Below are positions 52,593-61,942 of a DNA stretch of 64,000 nt, piece by piece. Below the pieces are notes generated by a model that was not told where the DNA came from, ran no database searches, and was given only the letters and a program-made list of their open reading frames with translations. This DNA comes from JACNIZ01 sp964344765 (GTDB lineage: Bacteria > Planctomycetota > UBA1135): the NCBI GenBank assembly GCA_964344765.1, contig CAYFOM010000007.1:1-64000 (forward strand), written 5' to 3'. Both the position numbers and the translations under genes were made by a program. Each line of letters starts with the position of its first letter. The first letter of the stretch is position 1.

Positions 52593-53883
52593 GCGTCCTC
52601 CTGCGGCGGAAGCGCGGATCCAACGCGGCGGTAAGCCAATCGCCTAGCCATTGACTGGCAATGTACAGCAGGGCGATAACGAAAGTGGTCGCGCGCAGCA
52701 CCGATGCATCGCCGCTGAGGGCAGCGTCGATGGTGTAATTGCCTAGGCCGGGAATGACGAAGATGCGTTCCAGCAATAACGAGCCCAGTACCAAGTGCGG
52801 CAAGGCGAGTACCAATTGTGCGACTACCGGAGCGCTGGACGGGCGTGCGACGTGATTCCAAACCAATGCCCAACCGCTGGCTCCTTTGGCGCGGGCGATC
52901 AAATAATGATCATGAGCGCGATTGCCGCTGAAGAGTTGGCGGAAGACCAAATAACTGGGCAGGAAGAACAGCAAGACCCAGGTCAGGACCGGAAGAGCTA
53001 GGTGTTGCCAATAAGGTTCTTGCCAGCCGGCAACGGGGAACCATCCCAAGCGGGCGGCAAACACATTGCGGAGCAACAGAATCCAAGCCAAAGAACTCAC
53101 GGCCATTCCCGCGACGCAAAGCAGTGCAATGCGTTGGCCCCAGCGTCCGGCGCCGAACCACAATGCGGCTCCAATCGCCAACAAAGTGCCGAGGATAAAG
53201 GCCGGAATGGTTAACGCCAGGGAGCGTGCCCCCCGGCTGCGCAATTCAGCGCCGATGTCTTGGCCGTCGGCGGAGCGGCCAAAGTTAAAAAGCAGAAGGC
53301 TACCGGTTTGTTCAATGAATCGGCTCCAAGCACTGCGCGGTAAAGCCCACGAAAGAGAAGCCGTGCGATTGCTTTGCAACGGAATCGAAACGCCGTGCAG
53401 TGCATAACCGACTCCATCGGCGGAAGAGCTGCCGATGACGTGTTCAGCTATTGGCGGGTCGCCTAAAGCGGCTTGGATGCGGTGGCCGGCCGAGCTGAAG
53501 TCCAGTTGCTGAAGTGCGGTGACCAATTGATTGCAGTCCAGGTCCGTTAGGTCTAGGCGCTGCAACTCAGTGCGCTTGAGGTCTTGCACCACCAGCGTTT
53601 GCGGATCGGGAAAATCTAAATAGAAGCGCGCAGGAGGGCCTTCTAAATCCAAGAAGATGGCGTCGGCACTCCAGGTTTTGAAATATCCCAGCTGCAGCCG
53701 AGCGTTGGCCAATCGCTCGGGCGAGGAATGTTCGCCGACCATGCGTACCGCCGGGTCGCCGGCAATGCCGCTTTCCAGGATCACGAACAGCAGTCCAACC
53801 ACACTGATTGCCAGTCCAACCGCTTGCAACAGGCGAAACAGCCCGAAGCGCAGCAGTTCGCTGGGGGAGGTCGGAGAGGTCAA
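52585..53883 (-). CDS. Peptide ABC transporter permease (DppB/OppB type) with large insertion
   Basis: A 432-residue permease, longer than the usual ~310-340. N-terminal helix (LLQAVGLAISVVGLLFVIL), GDPAVRMVGEHSSPERLANARLQLG, then an inserted periplasmic segment of ~120 residues (residues ~75-195) not found in ordinary OppB. The standard core follows: FNFGRS, SLALTIPAFILGTLLA, YLIARAKGASGWALVWNHV and LGNYTIDAALSGD. A TTG start at 53883 gives a TTGA overlap with the preceding stop and begins just before the first helix. A longer frame would overlap the binding-protein gene deeply. The insertion may contact the solute-binding protein. Confidence 0.85.
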   Translation of the reverse strand: MTSPTSPSELLRFGLFRLLQAVGLAISVVGLLFVILESGIAGDPAVRMVGEHSSPERLANARLQLGYFKTWSADAIFLDLEGPPARFYLDFPDPQTLVVQDLKRTELQRLDLTDLDCNQLVTALQQLDFSSAGHRIQAALGDPPIAEHVIGSSSADGVGYALHGVSIPLQSNRTASLSWALPRSAWSRFIEQTGSLLLFNFGRSADGQDIGAELRSRGARSLALTIPAFILGTLLAIGAALWFGAGRWGQRIALLCVAGMAVSSLAWILLLRNVFAARLGWFPVAGWQEPYWQHLALPVLTWVLLFFLPSYLVFRQLFSGNRAHDHYLIARAKGASGWALVWNHVARPSSAPVVAQLVLALPHLVLGSLLLERIFVIPGLGNYTIDAALSGDASVLRATTFVIALLYIASQWLGDWLTAALDPRFRRRRTHG

Positions 53884-55631
53884 CGCTCGAGTCGGTAGAA
53901 CTTGCAGGCGAAGGGGTCGAACGGGTGCACGACCACATTCTTGAGCCACGGCTGAATCAGAAGATAGCCGATGCGATGGTCTACCGGAACCGACGGCAAT
54001 TCTTCATTCAGGATTTCCAGCATGCGGTAAATCCGCGCGCGGCGGTCGTCGCCGGACAGCTTCATCATTTCGCGGTACAACTGGTCGAACTCCTCGTTCT
54101 GGAAATTGCTGCGATTGATGTTCGGCGACTGATTCGGGCCAAAGAACAAGCTGAGGATGTTCTCGGCATCGGCCCAATCCATCGACCAGCCGCGGCCGAA
54201 GACTTGTGCTTCGCGCCGATTCATCTTTGCACGCAATTCTTGCCAAGTGTTGGTGACGATGTCGACCTTCAAGCCGATGGCTTTCATGCTTTGCTGGAAG
54301 ATCTCACCGGTGGCCAGGTCGACCGCCGTGTTTCCGCCCAGCTCGTAACGCAGTGTGGGTGCACCTTGGCCGCCGGGCCATCCGGCCTGTGCCAGTAAAC
54401 GACGCGCTTGCTCGATATTCGTCTGGTTATACGCGCAATTCGGTAGCCTCGGCGCGTCGGCCAAACCGGGCGGCAAAAAGCTGTGCGCCGGCACTGCCCA
54501 AGCGCCGTTGCGAATCACGCTGTGCCATTTTTGATACGAGAATGCAGCGGCAATGGCCTGGCGTAGCAAGCGGCGTTTTTGATTGCCGGCTTCGTCGCCC
54601 GGAATCCAGCCCAAGTCCGGGTCATCCATATTGAAGGCGATCATCGACAAGCCGGCTGGCGATAGCTTGGTCAGGCGCACGCCGCGTTCACGTAGCTCCG
54701 GCGCCGGTTGATCATCGACGATCAATGTGCCGAAGGAGGCCTGTACCGGAGTCAGTCGGTCGATCTCGCCTTGCTGGAATTGCAGTGCGCGAGTGCTGGC
54801 TTCCAACACCGTGGTGAAACTTAGGCGCGGGATTTGGGCTATCGGCATGCCGTCTGGCTGCGCTTCTTGGCGCCAATCGGGCACCCGGCGAAGCACCGCT
54901 TGATGCTTGGGAATCCAGCTCTCTAACGCATAGGGCCCAGATCCCACCGGCTGGTTGAGGAAGTCCTCGCCGGAGCGCTCAACCGCCTCGCGCGGATAAA
55001 CAGCGAAATACGGCGACGCCAACCGCACCGGCAAGTTCGGATCTGGCCGGGTCAGTCGCAGCTTCAGAGTCAGTGAATCGACCACCTGAATGCCGGCAAC
55101 GCCCTGCTTCAGCGCGCGCTGCCAAACTTGCTCGGCCTTGGGGTTGGATTTGCGCGTTTGGGCATGGAATTCATCCAGCCCAAGGAAGATCCCCTGCATC
55201 GCCCAAAATCCGCCGCCGTTGTTGCGCGCATCGGCCATGCGCAGCCAGGAATAGAGCACGTCATCGGCGGTGACGGTGCGCCGTCGGCCGGGCCACAGTG
55301 GTGGGTCAAAGGGATCGTAAAAAGTGGCATCCATGCGCAGACGCAGGATCCACTCCAGTCCCTCGGCTTGTATCGTCCAGTCTCCGACCAACAAGCCCTG
55401 CGTTTCAATCGGATCCGCCTGCGGCTTGTACTCGAACAAGCACTCGTAAACCTGCCGCTGGATGACCTGATTCGCCGTCGAATCCGACGCCAATGGGTCC
55501 CAGCTAGCCGGTGCCTGAGCCAACGCAAAACGAGCCGTTTCGGCCGCGGTGATGCTTTCCTGGTCTTTCTGCGCGGCCGCCGGCTGGGGGAGGAGAAGGG
55601 CGGCGGTAGCGAGCAGCAGTGGCAGGATCAT
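53880..55631 (-). CDS. Family 5 extracellular solute-binding protein
   Basis: A 583-residue periplasmic oligopeptide-binding protein of the SBP_bac_5 family. Signal peptide MILPLLLATAALLLPQPAAAQ. Typical blocks are LDPLASDSTANQVIQRQVYECLFEY, VTADDVLYSWLRMADARNNG, NQPVGSGPYALESWIPKHQAVLR, and a C-terminal QVFGRGWSMDWADAENILSLFFG. It delivers ligand to the two permeases encoded next; all junctions overlap by 4-8 bp. It also overlaps the upstream methyltransferase by one base triplet (ATGA). Confidence 0.93.
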   Translation of the reverse strand: MILPLLLATAALLLPQPAAAQKDQESITAAETARFALAQAPASWDPLASDSTANQVIQRQVYECLFEYKPQADPIETQGLLVGDWTIQAEGLEWILRLRMDATFYDPFDPPLWPGRRRTVTADDVLYSWLRMADARNNGGGFWAMQGIFLGLDEFHAQTRKSNPKAEQVWQRALKQGVAGIQVVDSLTLKLRLTRPDPNLPVRLASPYFAVYPREAVERSGEDFLNQPVGSGPYALESWIPKHQAVLRRVPDWRQEAQPDGMPIAQIPRLSFTTVLEASTRALQFQQGEIDRLTPVQASFGTLIVDDQPAPELRERGVRLTKLSPAGLSMIAFNMDDPDLGWIPGDEAGNQKRRLLRQAIAAAFSYQKWHSVIRNGAWAVPAHSFLPPGLADAPRLPNCAYNQTNIEQARRLLAQAGWPGGQGAPTLRYELGGNTAVDLATGEIFQQSMKAIGLKVDIVTNTWQELRAKMNRREAQVFGRGWSMDWADAENILSLFFGPNQSPNINRSNFQNEEFDQLYREMMKLSGDDRRARIYRMLEILNEELPSVPVDHRIGYLLIQPWLKNVVVHPFDPFACKFYRLER

Positions 55632-56821
55632 CAGCTATTGAGTGGTTCGGCCAAAATGCCGATGTGGCGGTCTCCAATGCGCGTGGCGATGAACGTAATC
55701 GTCCGTTTTCCGTAGGACTTAGGCAAGAACCGCTGCTCCAGAGCAGCCGGACGTTCGGCGATGCCGCGCTTGCGGATGCGAATGGTCCCAACCTCTAGCT
55801 CCCGCATCAACTTACGCATTTTTCGCGGGTCCAGCGTTTCGGAGCCAAGCACCTTGAAACCGGTCAGGAACGGCGAGTCGAGCTCTTTGTCCCCGCATAG
55901 ATAGCCGATTTCCGGGTCGAGGTTGTGCAATCCGTGCTCTTTGGCAAATCCACCCAGCAATCCGCTGCGGATCAGCGATGGATCGGGATCATAGATAAAG
56001 GTGTCCAAATCGCCGGTATCGGCCTGGGCATCCATCGCGCCGGCATAGGTTTCTTCGTCCGGCAAAGTGGTCGCCCGACGGTCGACGTCACCGGCCAACT
56101 TGCCATACCAGAAGATGGTTTCCTTCGCTTCGCCTTTCAGCGAGATCAACTCGATCTCGTCCGGCACCGGGAACAACTCCATCAGCAAGTCCAAATCGGT
56201 GGCAGGCGACAGCTTGAGCCCAGCGGCGTCGCGCCCTTTGAGGATTTCGCAAATGCGATCCGGCGTCGGCGACCAGTCATTCGGGTCCATGATGCGGCGC
56301 GAACCGCGGCGACGCGCCGGATCGAGGAAGATCGCTCCTTCGGGCGGAATCTCCTCGGTTAAATCAGCAACCGAGAATTCGATGTTCCCGGCCGCGCGAT
56401 AGACCTCGGAGTTGACCTCGGCAAAATGCACCGCGACTTCGTCGCGATCGGAGGCAAATACCTTCAAGCCGGCGCGGGAAAGTGCAATCGAATCCGAGCC
56501 CATGCCGCAGCACGGGTCATAAACCTCGGTAATGCCGGCGTCGGCAAAGCGCTGGGCGCGGAAATTGGCAACCGATTCACTGGATGCTTGCTCCAGCAGC
56601 GGCCGAGTGAAGTACATATCCAGCCCTTCGCCGAATTTGTAAGTCGCTCGACGCCGTAGCGCCCGCAACTCTCCCAATGCCTCGGCGACCTTCTTCGGGA
56701 ATAAACCCTTGAAGCTTTCTTGGATCGCAAGCGGGTCCTCGCCGATATGGCGGAACATCAGCAGGGTATCTCGGGCTTCGTCCGAGGTCAGAATCTTGGC
56801 GGTCTTCAGGTCGAGTCGCAT
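55631..56821 (-). CDS. THUMP-like-domain SAM methyltransferase
   Basis: A 396-residue class I methyltransferase. The SAM-binding core is visible as VYDPCCGMGSDSIALSRAGLKVFASDRDE, and FLDPARRRGSRRIMDP is a characteristic motif of the THUMP-like methyltransferase family. The C-terminal THUMP-like domain (residues ~320-396) contains MRELEVGTIRIRKRGIAERP. Such proteins are suspected nucleic-acid methyltransferases; no target is proven. It is the first gene of the peptide-transport operon, with a 4-bp ATGA overlap to the binding protein, a puzzling combination. An imperfect palindrome lies about 80 nt upstream of its ATG. Confidence 0.84.
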   Translation of the reverse strand: MRLDLKTAKILTSDEARDTLLMFRHIGEDPLAIQESFKGLFPKKVAEALGELRALRRRATYKFGEGLDMYFTRPLLEQASSESVANFRAQRFADAGITEVYDPCCGMGSDSIALSRAGLKVFASDRDEVAVHFAEVNSEVYRAAGNIEFSVADLTEEIPPEGAIFLDPARRRGSRRIMDPNDWSPTPDRICEILKGRDAAGLKLSPATDLDLLMELFPVPDEIELISLKGEAKETIFWYGKLAGDVDRRATTLPDEETYAGAMDAQADTGDLDTFIYDPDPSLIRSGLLGGFAKEHGLHNLDPEIGYLCGDKELDSPFLTGFKVLGSETLDPRKMRKLMRELEVGTIRIRKRGIAERPAALEQRFLPKSYGKRTITFIATRIGDRHIGILAEPLNS

Positions 56822-56901
56822 GGAAAGGCGTCAGCCATTTTAGAGGGGTTCCGAAGCCTAGGTGCAATCCTGGGAAGGAAATAGGGGGTTTCTATTTGAA
56901 A

Positions 56902-56920
56902 ACTGCGGGTTACCCGCGGT
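56902..56920. promoter_or_regulatory. Imperfect 19-bp palindrome upstream of the peptide operon
   Basis: Centred at 56911: GCGGGT and ACCCGC arms around one T, extending to 19 bp with one mismatch. It lies between the DUF481 terminator and the methyltransferase start, a position suited to an operator for the four-gene operon. Confidence 0.35.
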
Positions 56921-56937
56921 CATATCGGCTTGAACGG

Positions 56938-56970
56938 AAAAAGCCACCCTTCCCGAGGGAGGGGTGGCTT
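56938..56970 (-). terminator. Rho-independent terminator for the DUF481 gene
   Basis: 14-bp arms (56941-56954 and 56957-56970, one G-T pair) with a 2-nt turn are followed on the minus strand by five Ts. It lies about 36 nt after the DUF481 stop codon. The strong stem and T-run make it a convincing terminator. Confidence 0.88.
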
Positions 56971-57005
56971 GAGTTCGGCAGTGCTTGCTGCCAGCAAAGC
57001 TCGCT

Positions 57006-57797
57006 TTAGAAGTCGAAGCCGGCAGCGATGACAAAGCGGCGATCGGTGCTTTCGAAGCCGGCCGCAGGAGTGTTATCCCAGGCGACGGCCGCTTGAGCGC
57101 GCAGGTACCAGTCTTCGTTGACCTTGTAGTCGACGTTCATTTCGCCGGTGAAGGAGCGATCATCGGTTTCGTCCAGCGAGACGAAAAACTCGCCCTTGGC
57201 GTCGAACTTCCAATCGTCCCACAGCGGGTTTCCATAGCGGAAGGCGACACGAGCGTTAGCTGCGTCGGATTCGGCAGCGCCGACGTTTTCTTCATGGACG
57301 AAGGAAGGTCCACCCTCCAGCGAGAAGAAAGTGTCTTGGTTCTCAGTTAGGTACCAGGTGTAACCACCACCAATACCAACGTCCCAGCGCAGCTCCAAGC
57401 CTACGGGGACGTCTTTACGAGCAGAGGCATTGCCGTAGAAGAACAGGTTCTTCTCTTCGTCCATATAGTGGTTGTACTGACTGCCAGCGGTGTACAAGCG
57501 CGAGGTGGTGGTCGCCACGCCGCCAGTGGTCTGGCGAACGCCGGCGTAATTGGCGCTTAGCAGCCACTTGTACATGTTGGCGTCGTATTCCATCGCGACG
57601 CTGGCAGCAGCGGTGGTGGAATCGGTGTTGCCGGACAGGTAAGTCAGGCCAAAGTCAGCCTTGCCTACCCATTTCGGGCCGTCTTCCTGAGGGGCGGATG
57701 CAATCGGTTCTTCCGGCTGAGCAGTGAACTCGGTAGCCGGGACTTCGCTAAGCACGCCAGGTGCCAGCAGGAATGGAAGGATCGGGGTCAGAAGCAT
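57006..57797 (-). CDS. DUF481 outer-membrane barrel protein
   Basis: A 263-residue exported protein with signal peptide MLLTPILPFLLAPGVLS. After a Pro/Glu-rich linker the mature chain alternates hydrophobic and polar residues in beta strands (ADFGLTYLSGNTDSTTAAASVAMEY, WKFDAKGEFFVSLDE) and ends in Phe, as outer-membrane barrels do. LSGNTDS is the hallmark of DUF481 (YdiY-like, salt-induced outer membrane protein). On the minus strand a TAGAAT hexamer lies ~36 nt before the ATG (57833-57838). It is divergent from aminopeptidase P. Confidence 0.9.
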   Translation of the reverse strand: MLLTPILPFLLAPGVLSEVPATEFTAQPEEPIASAPQEDGPKWVGKADFGLTYLSGNTDSTTAAASVAMEYDANMYKWLLSANYAGVRQTTGGVATTTSRLYTAGSQYNHYMDEEKNLFFYGNASARKDVPVGLELRWDVGIGGGYTWYLTENQDTFFSLEGGPSFVHEENVGAAESDAANARVAFRYGNPLWDDWKFDAKGEFFVSLDETDDRSFTGEMNVDYKVNEDWYLRAQAAVAWDNTPAAGFESTDRRFVIAAGFDF

Positions 57798-57936
57798 GAT
57801 TTCTAGGTTGTGGAGATCCAGGGAGCCCTACATTCTACTGACGCGCCGGCAGTGCGCTGCCGTTAAGATTGCCCCACCTTAGGAAACTGTTCCCAGCAGT
57901 TGTCCAACCCAGCAAATTCCCCTTCGTAGATCAGCC

Positions 57937-59283
57937 ATGTTCCCCCAACATCGACAGGCCTTCCTTGCCCAAATGGAGGCTGGCGACGTCGCCCTTTTCC
58001 CCGGGGCCACCCTCGCCAACCGCAATAACGACGTCGATTTCCCGTTCCGACAGCAGTCGGATTTCTGGTACTTGAGTGGCTTGAACGAGCCGGATGCGTT
58101 GATGGTGCTGAGCAAAGGCATCGACGGCGCACCCGATGATGCTTTGTTCGTACTGCCACGCGATCCGAAGATGGAAATCTGGAATGGTGTGCGCCTCGGG
58201 CCCGAAGGCGCAACCGGAACTCTTGGCTTTGCCGAGGGATACAACTTGGCCGATTTCGACGCTTGGTTTGGCGACTTGCTGACCAAAGCGAATCGCTTGT
58301 GGTACGGCCTCGGTCAGAATGCCGCGCTGGACGTCAAAGTGGTCGGCATGTTGTCGGAGCTGCGGCGCAAAATTCGCCTAGGTATTGAGCCGCCGCACCA
58401 GATTTTGGACCCGCGTCCGCCGCTGGGCGAAATGCGCGCGATCAAGTCTGATGGCGAAATGGAGCTGATGCGCAAGGCGTCGGCGATTTCGGCCGAAGGT
58501 CATTTGTTGGCGATGGCGCAGTGCAAGCCGGGTTCTTACGAGTACGAGTTGGAAGCGGTGATTCACAACACCTTCCGCCGTCAAGGTTGCAACGATTCGG
58601 GTTGGTCTTATCCGGCTATCGTCGCCGGCGGCAACAATGCTTGCATCCTGCATTACACCGCCAATGATCAGGCGCTGCGCGATGGCGACTTGGTGTTGAT
58701 TGATGCCGGCGCCGAATACCAAGGTTATGCCGGTGACATTACTCGAACTTTCCCGGTGAATGGCAAGTTCAGCCCGGCGCAAAAAGATGTTTATGAGGTG
58801 GTGCTGGCGGCGTTGAAAGCGTCGACTGAAATTGCCCGCCCGGGTTACACCCACGAGGACATTCACAACAAGAGTGTGGAAGTACTCGTCGATGGCTTGC
58901 TGCAAATGAAAGTGCTGAATGGTTCCGCCGCGCAAATCATCGAAGAGGGAACTTATAAGAATTGGTACATGCACAACACCGGTCACTGGATTGGTTTGGA
59001 CGTGCATGACGTCGGCCGTTACAAGGTTGGCGATAAGTCCATTGACTTGCAGCCCGGAATGGTGATGACCATCGAGCCGGGACTTTACTTCCAAGAAACC
59101 GATGAAACCATTCCGGAGCAATTCCGCGGCATCGGTGTTCGCATTGAAGACGACATTCATGTCACCGGTGGCGACGCCGAAATTTTGACCGCCGCCGCAC
59201 CTAAAGAAGTTGCCGATGTGGAAGAGGCGTGCAGCGCCGAACGCATCGCACCGCCCACTCTGGAAACCCCCGTTGCTTCCTAA
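57937..59283 (+). CDS. pepP: Xaa-Pro aminopeptidase (aminopeptidase P)
   Basis: A 448-residue M24 metallopeptidase. The N-terminal creatinase-like domain (FRQQSDFWYLSGLNEPDALMVL) is typical of PepP. Di-metal ligands of the C-terminal pita-bread fold are LIDAGAEYQGYAGDITRTF (two Asp), MHNTGHWIGLDVHD (His), TIEPGLY (Glu) and VRIEDDIHVT (Glu). It removes N-terminal residues preceding proline in the cytoplasm. The last base of its stop codon is the first base of the ABC ATPase ATG (TAATG), so the three genes are coupled. Confidence 0.95.
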   Translation: MFPQHRQAFLAQMEAGDVALFPGATLANRNNDVDFPFRQQSDFWYLSGLNEPDALMVLSKGIDGAPDDALFVLPRDPKMEIWNGVRLGPEGATGTLGFAEGYNLADFDAWFGDLLTKANRLWYGLGQNAALDVKVVGMLSELRRKIRLGIEPPHQILDPRPPLGEMRAIKSDGEMELMRKASAISAEGHLLAMAQCKPGSYEYELEAVIHNTFRRQGCNDSGWSYPAIVAGGNNACILHYTANDQALRDGDLVLIDAGAEYQGYAGDITRTFPVNGKFSPAQKDVYEVVLAALKASTEIARPGYTHEDIHNKSVEVLVDGLLQMKVLNGSAAQIIEEGTYKNWYMHNTGHWIGLDVHDVGRYKVGDKSIDLQPGMVMTIEPGLYFQETDETIPEQFRGIGVRIEDDIHVTGGDAEILTAAAPKEVADVEEACSAERIAPPTLETPVAS

Positions 59284-60221
59284 TGTCTGAACTCTCATTG
59301 GAGGTTCGCGGCGTCACCAAAATGTATGGTGACTTTAAAGCCGTGGACGACGTCACCATCGAGGTGCCGAAAGGGTCGATTTACGGCTTTCTCGGTCCCA
59401 ACGGTGCCGGTAAAACCACGACCATTCGCATGATCCTCGACATCGTGCAGCCGACTAGCGGCACGATATCTTTGCTGGGTGAAGACTCGGCGCTGAAGGT
59501 GCGTGACCGCATCGGTTACTTGCCCGAAGAGAAGGGCTTGTACAAAAAGATGAAGGCGTGGGCGATCATTGCTTACTTCGCCGGGCTGAAAGGCATCGGT
59601 CGCAAGGAAGCGAAGGTGCGCGCGTTTGAGTTGCTGGAGCGTTATGGCCTGAAGGATTTCAGCAACGCCAAGATCGAAACCCTGTCGAAAGGCATGGGGC
59701 AGAAGGTGCAGGTGCTGGCGTCGATTGCGCACAAGCCTGAGTTCGTGATTTTGGACGAACCATTTAGTGGTTTGGACCCGGTCAACCAGCAGGTGATGGA
59801 AGACGTTATCCGCGACATGGCTGCCGAAGGTTCGACGATCATTTTCTCGACTCACGTGATGGCGCACGCCGAGCGCATTTGCGATCGCATTTTGCTGATT
59901 GCCAAGGGCCAGAAGATTTTCGACGGCACCATTCCCGAAGCGCAACGCACCATTCCGAATCGTGTGCGCGTCAACACCGGCGCCGCCGAGGAAGACCTGA
60001 AGACTTTGCCTGGTGTGTTGTCGGTAAGTCGTTCCTTAGAAGACGAACGCGGCGATGGTTGGGACCTAGGCTTGGCCGACGGCGCCGAACCGCAGGGCTT
60101 GCTGCAAGCATTTTTTGAACGCGGAATTGCTCTTTCCGCTTTCGATCACCACGAACCGACTCTGCACGACGTCTTTGTGCAACTGGTCGGCGATGAAGCG
60201 CGGGAGGCGCAAAAGCGATGA
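59283..60221 (+). CDS. ABC transporter ATPase (NatA-like)
   Basis: A 312-residue ATP-binding subunit. Walker A FLGPNGAGKTTTIRMIL, signature LSKGMGQKVQVLASIAHKPE, Walker B FVILDEPFSGLDPVN, and the H-loop IIFSTHVMAHAERICD are complete. The extra C-terminal ~80 residues are common in NatA/DUF4162-type ATPases. With the following permease (4-bp overlap) it forms an ABC-2 exporter resembling sodium exporter NatAB; true substrate unknown. Confidence 0.93.
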   Translation: MSELSLEVRGVTKMYGDFKAVDDVTIEVPKGSIYGFLGPNGAGKTTTIRMILDIVQPTSGTISLLGEDSALKVRDRIGYLPEEKGLYKKMKAWAIIAYFAGLKGIGRKEAKVRAFELLERYGLKDFSNAKIETLSKGMGQKVQVLASIAHKPEFVILDEPFSGLDPVNQQVMEDVIRDMAAEGSTIIFSTHVMAHAERICDRILLIAKGQKIFDGTIPEAQRTIPNRVRVNTGAAEEDLKTLPGVLSVSRSLEDERGDGWDLGLADGAEPQGLLQAFFERGIALSAFDHHEPTLHDVFVQLVGDEAREAQKR

Positions 60222-61858
60222 GAAACACCATGTTGGTAGCCAGTCGCGAGTACGCCGAAAACGCGCGCACCAAAGGCTTCTGGATTGGAATTTTGATTTT
60301 CCCGGTGATGCTGGTCGCGGTGATTTTCATCACCAAGTGGCTGGCGGAAGACGCAACGCCGACGCGTCACTACATCGTTGTGGATAAGGCCGGGCATTAC
60401 AGCGACAAGCTGGATGAGCGCATGGATTTGCGCTACGCGGCCAAAGCGTTTCGATCGTTCCAAGGATGGGTCGAGAAAAACCAGAAGGAGGAGTACAAAG
60501 CCGACGTCAAAATCGACTGGGAGAATGCCCCGCCTATGGATTTGAAGGATTTTGATGCGGATGCGTTTCTTGAGGAATTCATTGCATCGAACCCGCGGGA
60601 GTTGGAGCTCATTCTTGAACCTGGTGGCTTCGCCGATAAGGTCGCCCAAGTGCGTCCGCGTTTGAAAGAGGATGCTGGGGATTTTGAACCGCCGCGGCGA
60701 TTGTTCGAACGCGTGCCATTGCCGGAAGCCGTCAGTGCCGACGGCACTCCGAAAGAGATTGCCGATGGGTTAAAGCCGTACCTGACTGGCGAAAAATCCA
60801 TGCAGGTCGATGGCCAAAACATTGACGTGTTCGCTTTGATGATCATCCCCGAAGATGTGGGGGATCATTTCCTACCCGAGGATCAACAGAAAAAGCAGGG
60901 CGTCATCGGTCAAGTGAGTGACGCGTTCCACGGACCGCCGGATGTCGAATACTGGAGCACCAACCTCGCCGATACCGATCTGTCTTCGGTGTTGAGCGCA
61001 ACTCTGAATCGCGAACTTCGTCAGCGCCAGCTGGTAGCACGCGGCATGGACGCCGGATTGGTTTCTGAAGTTCAGAAAATGAGCCTGAAGGTGACCAAGC
61101 TGGACCCGGATAAAGCCGAAGGCGAAGAAGAGGTCAGCCAGGCCGACGTGTTGCGCCAAAACGCGCCGATTGGTTTTGTTTACCTGCTGTGGATTAGCGT
61201 GATGCAGGTTGCGTCGATGTTGTTGAACAACACCATTGAAGAGAAGTCGAACCGCATCATCGAAGTGCTGCTGTCGTCGGTAACCGCTTGGGAACTGATG
61301 ATCGGCAAGCTGCTCGGCATTGCTGCCATCGGCATCACCATCTTGATCTGCTGGTTCGCGTCGGCGGCCGGACTGCTGTTCTACTGGAGTTCGCCCGAAG
61401 CCGAAATGATTACCAGTTTGATTGACGTGATCTTCGACGACACGCTGCTACCGGCCTTCATCTTCTACTTCCTTGGCGGCTACTTCATCTACGCCGGCAT
61501 CTTCCTCGCCATCGGCTCGATCTGCAACACGATCAAAGAAGCGCAAAACTTCATGGGCCCGGTGATGATGATCATGATCGTGCCTCTGCTGACGATGGCC
61601 TTCATTCCGAAGGATCCGAACGGAACTCTGGCGACGGTGCTGTCGTGGGTGCCGATCTACACGCCATTCGTAATGATGAACCGCGCCGCTGCCGATCCGC
61701 CGGCCTTCGATCTCTACGGCACCGGCATCTTGATGATCGTTTTCGTCGGCATCGTGCTGTGGCTGTGCGGTCGGATTTTCCGCTCCGGCATCTTGCGCAC
61801 CGGCCAACCGCCGCGGCTAATGGAAATGTTGCGTTGGATTCGTCGCAGCGCAGACTAA
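60218..61858 (+). CDS. ABC-2 type permease (NatB-like)
   Basis: A 546-residue membrane protein. One N-terminal helix (GFWIGILIFPVMLVAVIFITKW) is followed by a long extracytoplasmic region of ~290 residues. Five to six C-terminal helices follow, including FVYLLWISVMQVASMLL and SNRIIEVLLSSVTAWELMIGKLLG. This is the ABC2_membrane_3 layout seen in NatB. Partner ATPase is the overlapping upstream gene. The large external domain distinguishes it from small ABC-2 permeases. Confidence 0.9.
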   Translation: MRNTMLVASREYAENARTKGFWIGILIFPVMLVAVIFITKWLAEDATPTRHYIVVDKAGHYSDKLDERMDLRYAAKAFRSFQGWVEKNQKEEYKADVKIDWENAPPMDLKDFDADAFLEEFIASNPRELELILEPGGFADKVAQVRPRLKEDAGDFEPPRRLFERVPLPEAVSADGTPKEIADGLKPYLTGEKSMQVDGQNIDVFALMIIPEDVGDHFLPEDQQKKQGVIGQVSDAFHGPPDVEYWSTNLADTDLSSVLSATLNRELRQRQLVARGMDAGLVSEVQKMSLKVTKLDPDKAEGEEEVSQADVLRQNAPIGFVYLLWISVMQVASMLLNNTIEEKSNRIIEVLLSSVTAWELMIGKLLGIAAIGITILICWFASAAGLLFYWSSPEAEMITSLIDVIFDDTLLPAFIFYFLGGYFIYAGIFLAIGSICNTIKEAQNFMGPVMMIMIVPLLTMAFIPKDPNGTLATVLSWVPIYTPFVMMNRAAADPPAFDLYGTGILMIVFVGIVLWLCGRIFRSGILRTGQPPRLMEMLRWIRRSAD

Positions 61859-61897
61859 AAGTAGTGGGTTCGGTTAGCCCCGAGCTCTTCTAAAATC

Positions 61898-61928
61898 CAG
61901 GGCGCGTCGCCAACGGTGACGCGCCCTG
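61898..61928 (+). repeat. 31-bp near-perfect hairpin between ABC and dehydrogenase genes
   Basis: 14-bp arms (61898-61911 and 61915-61928; one G-T pair) around a 3-nt AAC loop, rich in GC. There is no T-run, so it is not a standard terminator. TAAAAT at 61891-61896 lies just before it, and the ATG of the next gene 15 nt after. It may be a leader hairpin that controls translation, or a terminator-like end of the exporter operon. Confidence 0.85.
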
Positions 61929-61942
61929 ATTCATTCCAGATC

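Noticed and set aside
53884..53949. N-terminal extension of the DppB-type permease
   Set aside because: The added residues overlap the end of the binding-protein gene and lack helix character; the TTGA overlap start is the usual coupling form.
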